From positions 1-22,646 of the forward strand of contig DAOMQA010000027.1 of assembly GCA_035445085.1 (NCBI GenBank): a DNA stretch of 22,646 nt. Reading direction: 5' to 3'. Below are positions 16,601-22,646 of this stretch, one piece after another (the stretch's first letter is position 1; each line of letters opens with the position of its first letter). The position numbers were made by a program, and so were the translations under genes. Source of the DNA: JBDHXE01 sp035445085 (lineage in GTDB: Bacteria; Bacteroidota; Ignavibacteria; Kapaibacteriales; UBA2268). Below the pieces are notes generated by a model that ran no database searches, was not told the origin of the DNA, and worked only from the letters and a program-made list of their open reading frames with translations.

Positions 16601-17205
16601 ACATTTTTCCGCACTTCTAACAACAAATCATTAAGCCTTGTCATATCTTGGCTAATTATTTCTAATTTTCTATTAGTTTCTTTACGTCTTGCTTTATATT
16701 TTTTTATTCCCGCCGCTTCTTCAAACATCGCCCTTCTATCGTCTACCTTGCCGCTCAAAATTTGCTCAATCATTTTTAACTCTATAACGGAATACGTATC
16801 TGGCCCAACTCCCGTGTCCATAAACAAGTCTAAAATATCTTTTAATCTACAAATAGATTTGTTTATTAAATACTCACTTTCTCCACTTCTATATAATCTT
16901 CTTGTTATTTCTAATTCATCATAGTCTGCAGGTAATATACCCTTATTGTTTTTGAAGGAAATAGAAACTTCGGCTAAACTAAGTGGTTTCCTATCTTTAT
17001 TACCGTTAAAAATAACGTTCTCCATCACATCACTTCTCAATATAGAAGCTTTCTTTTCGCCTAAAACCCATCTTATAGCATCTACAACGTTAGTTTTTCC
17101 ACAACCATTTGGTCCTACGATAGCAGAAAGACCATCTGCAAACTTTAATTTTGTTTTTAGTGCGAAAGATTTAAATCCAAATATTTCTATTTCTGATAAG
17201 TGCAT
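13672..17205 (-). CDS. smc: Chromosome segregation/condensin ATPase SMC
   Basis: The 1177-residue protein has the full SMC layout and organises and segregates the chromosome together with ScpA/ScpB, whose genes are not in the window. The N-terminal head has Walker A GPNGCGKTN (31-39). Long coiled coils occupy about 165-510 and 665-1015. The hinge spans about 515-660 (GESLGVDEKFASAVVAALGE, GWLSELINADDRL, YGGS). The C-terminal head carries the ABC signature LSGGEKT (about 1082-1088) and Walker B CILDEVDAPLDD (about 1107-1118). Length is normal and there is no frameshift. It starts 10 bases after mreD and ends 10 bases before the acyltransferase-like gene, so it is probably expressed with the shape genes. 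The ATG gives the standard MHLSEIEIFGFKSF start. Confidence 0.97.
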   Translation of the reverse strand: MHLSEIEIFGFKSFALKTKLKFADGLSAIVGPNGCGKTNVVDAIRWVLGEKKASILRSDVMENVIFNGNKDRKPLSLAEVSISFKNNKGILPADYDELEITRRLYRSGESEYLINKSICRLKDILDLFMDTGVGPDTYSVIELKMIEQILSGKVDDRRAMFEEAAGIKKYKARRKETNRKLEIISQDMTRLNDLLLEVRKNVNSLSRQASKTKRYNQLLNELREIEIYYLSFDLQNYNNKLAIVHKELHSLNESSIKYSIELSNKSTEINEHKIQIEDIESELSELSNFEKKLLNDINDNKREKAVSLERMNSNISSIERLEKEIEESKFQINNLEQKSTIATEQLEKQKSEIRSVIEQKQLISHDAQDANSKIKDVRDKFTHANSTLNTIKVKIDSTKSNVDRNLDKERQITKKIQLNTNEVAHINSQSIRIEEEVIELNSQLEQTNIYITESEANLLSAQEQKTIIENKINDIKLNINQFKQDINSKKSTLDFLNSLVDNTEVSKFLNSDTDWLKGKEKLILGESLGVDEKFASAVVAALGEMAHSFVVDTYNEAQQAMASLKRAQKGKTGFIILEQIPKIEAQESIELNDTCFGWLSELINADDRLINVVRGLTGRTLVVSNKETANLLIANNKCDTAVTLEGELINKIGYIYGGSISQKEGQWIGKKQKIISFKENIAKIESQIAEYNEQLKDYQEEIAQIDIQNLTNLLKKYQQEAINITRKIDSSELKRESLANNITMYESMKIDLESQLSDLLQDNDKLKNQITDMYSDYETAKSNSEILKNELNQLEISNSNISKSLRDYELREVTINNSINNLISQIQSYQNQVNSHTQKIQSKEKDSNNLDVHNKELELSYNALTNTFEELEVSYNQLLNKKQLISEELKLMKENANRGEGELNELRNKLDTIHKSIHNLELNKTQFETASNNILQRLNDEFQVLPENVKLPNLEEFDANQAKNQIADIKSKLNQLGSVNFMALEEFETQSERLEFYEKQLADLISSQKILVATIEEINLNAEIKFQETFDKIRVNFKELFQKLFGADGEADLALQSENLLETDIKITAKPPNKKPHSIEMLSGGEKTLTAIALLFAIYLVKPSPFCILDEVDAPLDDKNIDKFINMIKNFSIDTQFLIVTHNKKTMEAANTLYGVTMQEDGVSKVVSVNIKQEAAA

Positions 17206-17215
17206 ATTATAATTA

Positions 17216-17746
17216 TTATAAATTAAAAGAACGGTTTTTAAAACTAATTAGGATTGGAAAAAAAGAAAAAACACATGTATAAAGACTAGAAGCAACGCCA
17301 TATTTAATGAAAAAATTCCAAAAGTCCATTTCACTAATTCTGATATATAGGAAATAATATACGAAATTATGTATGATAGCTCCAATGAAGGAAATCAGCA
17401 GAAATTTAAAACTTCTAATAATTAAGTCTGACTTACCTTCTTTGTAAAAGAATCCACAAGCAAATGCAGTAATCAGCAGAGACAAGGCATTAGTACCAAT
17501 CAAATCCATTTTTATTATATCATAAAAAATACCAGTAAAAAAAGCAGCAAATAAGGTAAAGAATTGCCCCTCTTTAATAGAAAGCCATACAATAAATATT
17601 ATCATTACATTAGGAGAAATACCTCCTATTTCAATAAAATGAGCAAGTGATATTTGAAACAATCCTAATAATACAGCAAGAATAGGGTATATTAGCAGTT
17701 TTTGTTTCTGAAGCTTTTGCGTATTACTTTCTAGATCAAACTTCAT
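17216..17746 (-). CDS. mreD: Rod shape-determining protein MreD
   Basis: The 176-residue inner-membrane protein has about five hydrophobic segments (for example LLIYPILAVLLGLFQISLA and FFTLFAAFFTGIFYDIIKMD). The GIFYDI element and the aromatic C-terminal helix are typical of MreD. It works with MreC and MreB in the elongasome that guides lateral wall synthesis. Its start codon touches the mreC stop without a gap, implying translational coupling. Sequence conservation in the family is weak, and position after mreC supports the call. Confidence 0.88.
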   Translation of the reverse strand: MKFDLESNTQKLQKQKLLIYPILAVLLGLFQISLAHFIEIGGISPNVMIIFIVWLSIKEGQFFTLFAAFFTGIFYDIIKMDLIGTNALSLLITAFACGFFYKEGKSDLIIRSFKFLLISFIGAIIHNFVYYFLYIRISEMDFWNFFIKYGVASSLYTCVFSFFPILISFKNRSFNL

Positions 17747-18604
17747 TTATCTCTCTTTTTTGCCTTCTAATATTTTTCTTTCAATATCTTCAATCATATT
17801 TTTTCTTTCTTCATTTGGTATATATTTAATAACAAAAACTTCTTCAATAGTCTTTAAATTCGCTGAACTTTTAATTTTAATTTTATAAAATATTGATGAA
17901 TTGTCTTTTTCGACGGAGATTACTTTCCCTAATGGAATAGCAGCAGGGTATCTATTGCTATAATTAGAGGTAGAAACTATATCGCCATTTTTTACATCAA
18001 AAGAAGCAGGGATATTGTTTATAGTAAAATTTTCACCACCGTTCCAAGCAAATATACCATTTATTCCGGTTCGCTCAATTTCCGCCGATACCCTTGTAGT
18101 ATTATTATTTAGTAACTCAATAAGCGAATAATTATTAGTTCTGCCTACAACTATCCCAACTAAGCCCGCGTCTGTTCTAACAGGCATACCTATTTCTATA
18201 CCTGCCGTATTGCCTTTATTAATTGTGATATAACTTTTTAAGTCAATAGAGTTACGCCCAACTATTTCTGCCGGTACTAAGCTAATCTGACTTGAATCCA
18301 TAAAACTAAGCATTTTTCGCAAATGTTCATTTTCGACGGAGGCAGTACGTAATTTAGCAACTTCATCCGATAATTGTAAGTTTAAATCTCTTAAAGCTTT
18401 GTTCTCATTTTTTAATGCAGCAGGATTTGGTATCCACGATAAGCTATTTTGTATCCAAGCAGTAGCTACAATCATAATAGACCTAAATCCACTTATTTGC
18501 TTTGTACTACCAATACTAATAAAGGCAAAGCAAAGTATTACCAGAGCTAAAAAGGTAAGATACTCTTTGAATTTAATTACAAAGTTTACAATATTCTGCA
18601 ACAT
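17747..18604 (-). CDS. mreC: Rod shape-determining protein MreC
   Basis: The 285-residue bitopic protein has a short cytoplasmic start, one membrane segment (about 14-33, YLTFLALVILCFAFISIG), a coiled coil at about 63-100 (LKNENKALRDLNLQLSDEVAKLR) and a periplasmic beta domain. That domain shows PAEIVGRNSIDLKSYITINKG, GMPVRTDAGLVGIV and the RYPAAIPLGKV region characteristic of MreC. It couples MreB inside the cell to wall-synthesising enzymes outside. Length is normal. It lies between mreB (38 bases) and mreD (no gap). Confidence 0.95.
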   Translation of the reverse strand: MLQNIVNFVIKFKEYLTFLALVILCFAFISIGSTKQISGFRSIMIVATAWIQNSLSWIPNPAALKNENKALRDLNLQLSDEVAKLRTASVENEHLRKMLSFMDSSQISLVPAEIVGRNSIDLKSYITINKGNTAGIEIGMPVRTDAGLVGIVVGRTNNYSLIELLNNNTTRVSAEIERTGINGIFAWNGGENFTINNIPASFDVKNGDIVSTSNYSNRYPAAIPLGKVISVEKDNSSIFYKIKIKSSANLKTIEEVFVIKYIPNEERKNMIEDIERKILEGKKER

Positions 18605-18642
18605 TATTAATTCTCAATCCCACTCTACTCAATAAGTAGACT

Positions 18643-19668
18643 TTAGAGTTTAGTGCTTTTTATTAATACGGAAGTATATTCGGATAAGTTCTCCATTACT
18701 TTTCCTGTTCCTCTTACAACTGCAGTTAAAGGGTCTTCAGCCACGTGAACGGGTAGAGTAGTCGCTTGGCTTAACTTTTTATCAAGACCTTTTAGTAAAC
18801 TACCACCACCAGAAAGAATAATCCCTCTATCATAAATATCTGATGATAATTCTTCGGGCGTTCTTTCTAATAATGAAAGTACAGCAGCAACAATTTCTTT
18901 TACTGTTTCAGCTAATGCAACACGAATATCATCAGAAGCTACATTGATGCTTTTTGGAATTCCAGATACCAAATCTCTACCTTTTACTTCAATTTCAATT
19001 TCTTCATCAAGTGGCATTGCAGAGCCAACAGCACACTTTATAGATTCTGCGGTACGTTCGCCAATTAATATGTTATGTTGTTTACGGAAATACTGAACAA
19101 TTGATGTAGTCATTTCGTCGCCAGCAGTTTTTATGGACTCATCAACAACAATACCAGATAAAGCAATAACTGCTATTTCGGTAGTACCGCCACCAATATC
19201 TACTATTACGTTGCCTACAGGCTCCTGTACATTCAAACCGATGCCAATAGCGGCTGCCATAGGCTCAGCAATAAGATGGACTTCTTTTGCGCCGGCATGC
19301 TCGCAGCTATCTCTAACCGCACGCTTCTCTACTTCTGTACAACCAGACGGCACACAAACAACTACTCGTTTTGCTGGTTGCCATGAATTAGAGACTTTCC
19401 TGATAAAAGCACGCAACATACCTTCAGTAATTTCAAAATCAGCTATAGCTCCATCTCTCAACGGGCGTATAATTTTAATTTCCTTATGTGTTTTTCCAAG
19501 CATAGCTTGAGCCTCTTTGCCTATTGCTATTATTCGCTTAGTTGCAGTATCGTAGGCTACAATTGTAGGCTCGTTCAATACTATACCTTTGCTTTTCATC
19601 CAAATAAGAGTGTTGGCAGTTCCTAAATCTATTGCTATATCGTTCGAAAATACATTAAACATTGACAT
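18643..19668 (-). CDS. mreB: Rod shape-determining actin homologue MreB
   Basis: The 341-residue cytoplasmic actin-like ATPase forms membrane-bound filaments that direct wall elongation. Nucleotide-site motifs are intact: phosphate-1 AIDLGTANTLIW (11-22), connect and phosphate-2 NVIVDIGGGTTEIAVIALSG, and the adenosine loop GIILSGGGSLLKGL. The length is that of ordinary MreB. It is the first gene of the minus-strand cluster mreB-mreC-mreD-smc. A candidate -7 element lies 46 bases upstream. pbp2 and rodA, which often follow mreCD, are not present here. Confidence 0.97.
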   Translation of the reverse strand: MSMFNVFSNDIAIDLGTANTLIWMKSKGIVLNEPTIVAYDTATKRIIAIGKEAQAMLGKTHKEIKIIRPLRDGAIADFEITEGMLRAFIRKVSNSWQPAKRVVVCVPSGCTEVEKRAVRDSCEHAGAKEVHLIAEPMAAAIGIGLNVQEPVGNVIVDIGGGTTEIAVIALSGIVVDESIKTAGDEMTTSIVQYFRKQHNILIGERTAESIKCAVGSAMPLDEEIEIEVKGRDLVSGIPKSINVASDDIRVALAETVKEIVAAVLSLLERTPEELSSDIYDRGIILSGGGSLLKGLDKKLSQATTLPVHVAEDPLTAVVRGTGKVMENLSEYTSVLIKSTKL

Positions 19669-19714
19669 ATATAATTACTTTTCTTTTTTCAATTTAAATA
19701 ACTTTGTTAATCTA

Positions 19715-19722
19715 CAAAAATA
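19715..19722 (-). promoter_or_regulatory. -7 element TATTTTTG before mreB
   Basis: The minus strand reads TATTTTTG, a TAnnTTTG match, 46 bases upstream of the mreB ATG, the same distance class as the other elements here. No -33 is apparent. The remaining 250-base divergent region between mreB and the lipoprotein gene is AT-rich and holds nothing else I can name. Confidence 0.4.
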
Positions 19723-19918
19723 GAAAATAAATGTTAAAATATATTATTTTATAACATTTATTTTTAATAATTTTACATAATAGATAATGGCAGAAATTAT
19801 AAACTTTTTATATTGTTGAAATTTTTATTTGTTTAAGCGTAAAATTATGGTAAAAAAGCTAAAACAAATATTTTAAGTTAGCGTTTTAATTCTTTTTTAA
19901 TTTATTTTCGGAGCATCT

Positions 19919-20692
19919 ATGAAAACAAAAATCGTATTACTATTATCAATTGCCTTTGCATTTTACCTTAGCTCTTGTTCAAGTAATGATAATTCGACGA
20001 ATCCAAATCCACCTGGAAACGGTGATTACTACAAACTTAAAACAGGTAACTATTGGGTTTTTAATAGTGCATCTACTGATCCTGAAACGAATGAAGTAAC
20101 TACTACAAGGGATTCAAGTATAATCGTAGGGCAAGAAACAATTGCTGGCAAAGAAGCATTCAAATATCAAACATATTCAGATGGTGAAGACGAAGGCTTT
20201 AATTATCAATATTCTGAAAATGGCAGCTTATATGTTTTATTGAAAAGTTTATTGCCAGAAGATGGAATGTTGCCGGACTTAGGAAGTTCTTTAGATAATA
20301 TATGGGTTAAAGTGGCAGATCCTAACGCTACTGCTAAGTGGACAATATACTCTTTAGACTTAACCGACATACCATTAGAATTTGAAGGTACTCAATTGAA
20401 ATTCAGCGGGAACTTAACTTTTGAAGGCTTAAAAGGCGATAAAGTTATTGTGCCAGTAATGGGCAAAGACCAAACCGCACAAAAATACACTATGAATGCT
20501 GTAATTAAATTGTCTACAAAAATACAAGGCATACCTGTGCCTGTCGAATTTACTGTACCTACTAATTTCTTTTATGTTGATGGCATTGGTTTAGTAAAAA
20601 CTACTACTGAATCTGCTACTGTTAATTTAATGGTTACAACTATTAAAACTCCATCTTCAGAGTCTAACTTAATCAATTATAAAGTAAACTAA
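19919..20692 (+). CDS. Lipoprotein of unknown function
   Basis: The 257-residue product begins with a lipoprotein signal: two Lys, a hydrophobic core and the lipobox YLSSC, giving lipidation at Cys20. A Ser/Asn/Pro-rich linker (to about 35) follows. The mature part is beta-rich, beginning YYKLKTGNYWVFNS, and contains GQETIAGKEAFKYQTYSDGE and a late FYVDGIGLVKTTTES segment. These are recurrent in lipoproteins of Bacteroidota/Ignavibacteria, where 'GIGLVK' often ends such a domain. No function is known to me. A GGAG sits six bases before the ATG. It has its own terminator at 20725-20770 and is divergent from mreB, so it is probably monocistronic. Confidence 0.8.
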   Translation: MKTKIVLLLSIAFAFYLSSCSSNDNSTNPNPPGNGDYYKLKTGNYWVFNSASTDPETNEVTTTRDSSIIVGQETIAGKEAFKYQTYSDGEDEGFNYQYSENGSLYVLLKSLLPEDGMLPDLGSSLDNIWVKVADPNATAKWTIYSLDLTDIPLEFEGTQLKFSGNLTFEGLKGDKVIVPVMGKDQTAQKYTMNAVIKLSTKIQGIPVPVEFTVPTNFFYVDGIGLVKTTTESATVNLMVTTIKTPSSESNLINYKVN

Positions 20693-20724
20693 ATAATTTC
20701 TGACTTTGATTAATAATTGAATTG

Positions 20725-20770
20725 ACGGGAACTTGAGTCAAATACTTAAGTTCTCGTTTATGTTTTTAGT
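20725..20770 (+). terminator. Rho-independent terminator after the lipoprotein gene
   Basis: The stem arms are ACGGGAACTTGAG (20725-20737) and CTTAAGTTCTCGT (20745-20757), 13 pairs with two G-T pairs, a 7-base loop, then TTATGTTTTT. The T-run is on the plus side, so it mainly serves the lipoprotein gene; it sits between two convergent genes. Confidence 0.75.
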
Positions 20771-20782
20771 GTGATTGTAAAC

Positions 20783-21697
20783 TTATCGCTTAGACCCTTC
20801 TGGAAAGCCTACTTTGTCTGGTTGAGCGTTCAAGAGTGGTAGAGCAAGTCTTAAGATTCTATTTCTACGTCCTGTCGTATCTTCTGGCTCCACAGGGTAA
20901 GAAACAACAGCTTCTAACCAAGCAAAAGAATTAACGCGATAATAAACAGCAGATTCATTGAAGTTTATTAATTTATCTTTGTAAGTATCTGTAAAATCTC
21001 TCTGTGTAGCTTCAATCAAACAAGATTCTACAAATTGTAAATCGCTCGTATAAGATATTTGAATTGCAGTCTCGTTCCAAATAAATGGCTTAAATTGCCC
21101 CGAATAATTAATAACTTGAGATTTTAAAACTTGACTATTTGGAAAATGAATTAATCTGCCGCTTTTTCTATCGTTCTCTAAATAATTGCCATTAAATTCT
21201 TCAATAATTGTATCTAAATAACTAATTTCAATCACATCGCCTTTGAAGCCATCTATCTGTATACGGTGCCCCACTTGATAAGGACGTCTAAACACAATAT
21301 ACAACCATGCAATAAAAGACGTGATAGGAGATTGCAAGGCAAATCCTAAAATTAATGAAATAAGACCAAAACTTACGGCAGCAGCATACAAATTTTGAAA
21401 CAAAAATGATGCAATAACAATAATTGTAAAAATACCTGTTATAAGCTGCGTAATACGTAATAGATTATAACGAACGCCTTGAGCCTCTGTTTGTGTAATT
21501 ATTACTTTTTCTATTATTTGCCCAATAAGCAAAATAGATGATATAATAACAATAGTTATACTTAATTTATGGATAAATGAGCGATATACAGCTAATTCAT
21601 CAAATATTGCTAAATCTATAAGATAAAAGATAATTAAAAAAACAACAGCTAAAGCTGAATATGTCCTTATCCTATATTTGTTTTTCCCAAGGTTCAT
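20783..21697 (-). CDS. MscS-family mechanosensitive ion channel
   Basis: The 304-residue inner-membrane protein is of the small-conductance mechanosensitive channel family, which releases solutes on osmotic downshock. Membrane segments lie at about 13-30, 43-62, 82-103 and 106-130. The last is the pore helix AAAVSFGLISLILGFALQSPITSFIAW, with the alternating small residues of MscS TM3. The cytoplasmic beta domain follows: YQVGHRIQIDGFKGDVIEISYLDT, then IHFPNSQVLKSQVINYS, matching the PNS.(L/V) motif. It starts 11 bases behind the FrnE-like gene and is probably co-transcribed. The exact subtype, including whether it also passes specific solutes, cannot be told. Confidence 0.92.
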   Translation of the reverse strand: MNLGKNKYRIRTYSALAVVFLIIFYLIDLAIFDELAVYRSFIHKLSITIVIISSILLIGQIIEKVIITQTEAQGVRYNLLRITQLITGIFTIIVIASFLFQNLYAAAVSFGLISLILGFALQSPITSFIAWLYIVFRRPYQVGHRIQIDGFKGDVIEISYLDTIIEEFNGNYLENDRKSGRLIHFPNSQVLKSQVINYSGQFKPFIWNETAIQISYTSDLQFVESCLIEATQRDFTDTYKDKLINFNESAVYYRVNSFAWLEAVVSYPVEPEDTTGRRNRILRLALPLLNAQPDKVGFPEGSKR

Positions 21698-21708
21698 ACA
21701 TTATAGTG

Positions 21709-22413
21709 TTATATTTCGCAAGAGTCGTCTTCGCATACTCCAGAGCTATCATTACCTTTCATTTCAAAATTATTATTGCCTTCTCTAAACGCTTCTTTGA
21801 GTGTATTGATAAAAATTTCAATTGGTTGAGCTCCAGAGATACCATACTTTCTATTAATAACAAAAAAGGGAACGCCAGAAATGCCTAAGTCTTGCGCTTC
21901 TTGAATATCAGCTCTAACTTCGTCGGATAGCTCACTGCTTTGCAAGAAATTTTCTACTTCGCTACTATTTAATCCGATGCTTGTTGCTAAATCAAGCAAT
22001 GTATTATTATCTGCAATATTCTTACCATCAGAAAAGTGGGCTTTAAAAAGTAATTCTTCTAAGTCATTAGCTTTACTTTTGTTTTGGGCAAAATGTAATA
22101 ACCTATGAGCTTTAAATGTATTAGCTTGGATAGAAATGTCTTGCCGAAAGTCAATGCCGACTTCATTACCTTTACTCTTTAAATGTGATAGCATATTTAA
22201 AACATGTTCAGCTTGCATACCTTTACGCTGTTCTAAATATTCTATAGTAGAGATATCTAAACCCTTATCAGGCAAGTTTGGGTCTAATTGAAAACTTTTC
22301 CATACTACATCAATTTTATCTTTAAAAGATAATTCATTAATAGCAATTTCAAAATGCTTCTTTCCAATGTAACAAAAAGGACAAATTACATCGGACCAAA
22401 TTTCAACTTTCAT
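21709..22413 (-). CDS. DsbA-family oxidoreductase, FrnE-like
   Basis: The 234-residue protein has a DsbA/FrnE-type thioredoxin fold. It starts MKVEIWSDVICPFCYIGK, with the CPFC redox motif at 11-14 and no signal peptide, so it acts in the cytoplasm. The helical insertion and the cis-Pro loop SGVPFFVINRKYGISGAQ are as in FrnE. A second cysteine pair sits at the extreme C-terminus, CEDDSC (Cys227 and Cys232), a CX4C arrangement; FrnE of Deinococcus radiodurans is reported to have a comparable second motif. It probably handles disulfides or isomerises substrates. A -7 element lies 41 bases upstream; the MscS-type gene follows after 11 bases. Confidence 0.9.
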   Translation of the reverse strand: MKVEIWSDVICPFCYIGKKHFEIAINELSFKDKIDVVWKSFQLDPNLPDKGLDISTIEYLEQRKGMQAEHVLNMLSHLKSKGNEVGIDFRQDISIQANTFKAHRLLHFAQNKSKANDLEELLFKAHFSDGKNIADNNTLLDLATSIGLNSSEVENFLQSSELSDEVRADIQEAQDLGISGVPFFVINRKYGISGAQPIEIFINTLKEAFREGNNNFEMKGNDSSGVCEDDSCEI

Positions 22414-22454
22414 ATTCGTATATTTAAATTTATATTACAAACTACTCGATATTT

Positions 22455-22462
22455 CAAATATA
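22455..22462 (-). promoter_or_regulatory. -7 element TATATTTG before the FrnE-like gene
   Basis: The minus strand reads TATATTTG 41 bases upstream of the ATG at 22413, predicting a leader of about 35 bases. No -33 TTTG at the expected spacing is visible. Confidence 0.5.
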
Positions 22463-22646
22463 CGATTTTTTCTGTTTTAATAAAGAATTAAGCTAATTTT
22501 AAGTATAATAAATATATGTAAAATATATATTTTTCGAACACAATAAAGATATTAGTAACATAAAACAAGAGTGTAGGCTAATATTAAATTATAACTTCCA
22601 TGCCGTATCAGGAAAAAGTGTAGCTTAAATGAGTGCTTTATTTGTT
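22463..22646. other. Right-edge AT-rich stretch, no gene recognised
   Basis: On the minus strand one frame entering from the right stays open for 30 codons (22646 side) and then stops. Its translation resembles nothing I know. No supportable start lies on the plus strand. It could hold the 3' end of an unseen gene. Confidence 0.3.

Overview
The window is strongly AT-rich outside one repeat-rich gene and densely coded on both strands. It looks like a chromosomal segment of a bacterium from the Bacteroidota/FCB side of the tree (Bacteroidota, Ignavibacteria or Kapabacteria-like). The best evidence is the recurrence of Bacteroidetes-type -7 promoter elements (TAnnTTTG, most often TATATTTG) 20-50 bases upstream of starts. 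GLUG-repeat secreted proteins, a 'GPNGCGKTN' SMC ATP site and NTF2-like exported proteins fit. I cannot name a genus.

Region by region. (1) Bases 1-1525, minus strand: the 5' part of a large secreted GLUG-repeat protein that leaves the window on the left, containing a 390-bp perfect direct repeat. (2) 1706-2608, plus: a urea transporter with an 18-bp tandem duplication in front of its second pore motif. (3) A 400-base non-coding stretch with a good promoter leads into a ClC-type chloride channel/transporter with CBS domains and, directly behind it, an Ada-like O6-alkylguanine-DNA methyltransferase. (4) A half-size asparaginase (minus), a small exported protein (plus) and a small membrane protein with a winged-helix-like tail (minus). 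(5) A plus-strand pair: a glutamine-synthetase-family protein and methionyl-tRNA formyltransferase. (6) From 9757 to 19668, all minus: mreB-mreC-mreD-smc-(acyltransferase-like chimera), then a separate unit of an aspartase with an N-terminal cyclic-nucleotide-binding domain and a transglutaminase-like protein. (7) A lipoprotein (plus) with a clear intrinsic terminator, then a minus-strand pair: FrnE-like DsbA-family protein and an MscS-type channel.

How they fit together: mreB/C/D form the elongation scaffold, and smc is the condensin gene of chromosome segregation; the gene after smc resembles FemAB-type peptidoglycan-bridge acyltransferases at its N-terminus, so the cluster may serve cell-wall growth and chromosome organisation. 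Urea transporter, asparaginase, GS-family enzyme and aspartase all concern nitrogen or ammonia but are in separate transcription units. There is no CRISPR array, rRNA, tRNA, transposase or recognisable defence system. The most unusual items are the acyltransferase/DegT-like chimera (12456-13661), the regulatory-domain aspartase fusion, the GS-like protein with a changed metal-site residue, and the homogenised repeats of the GLUG protein.
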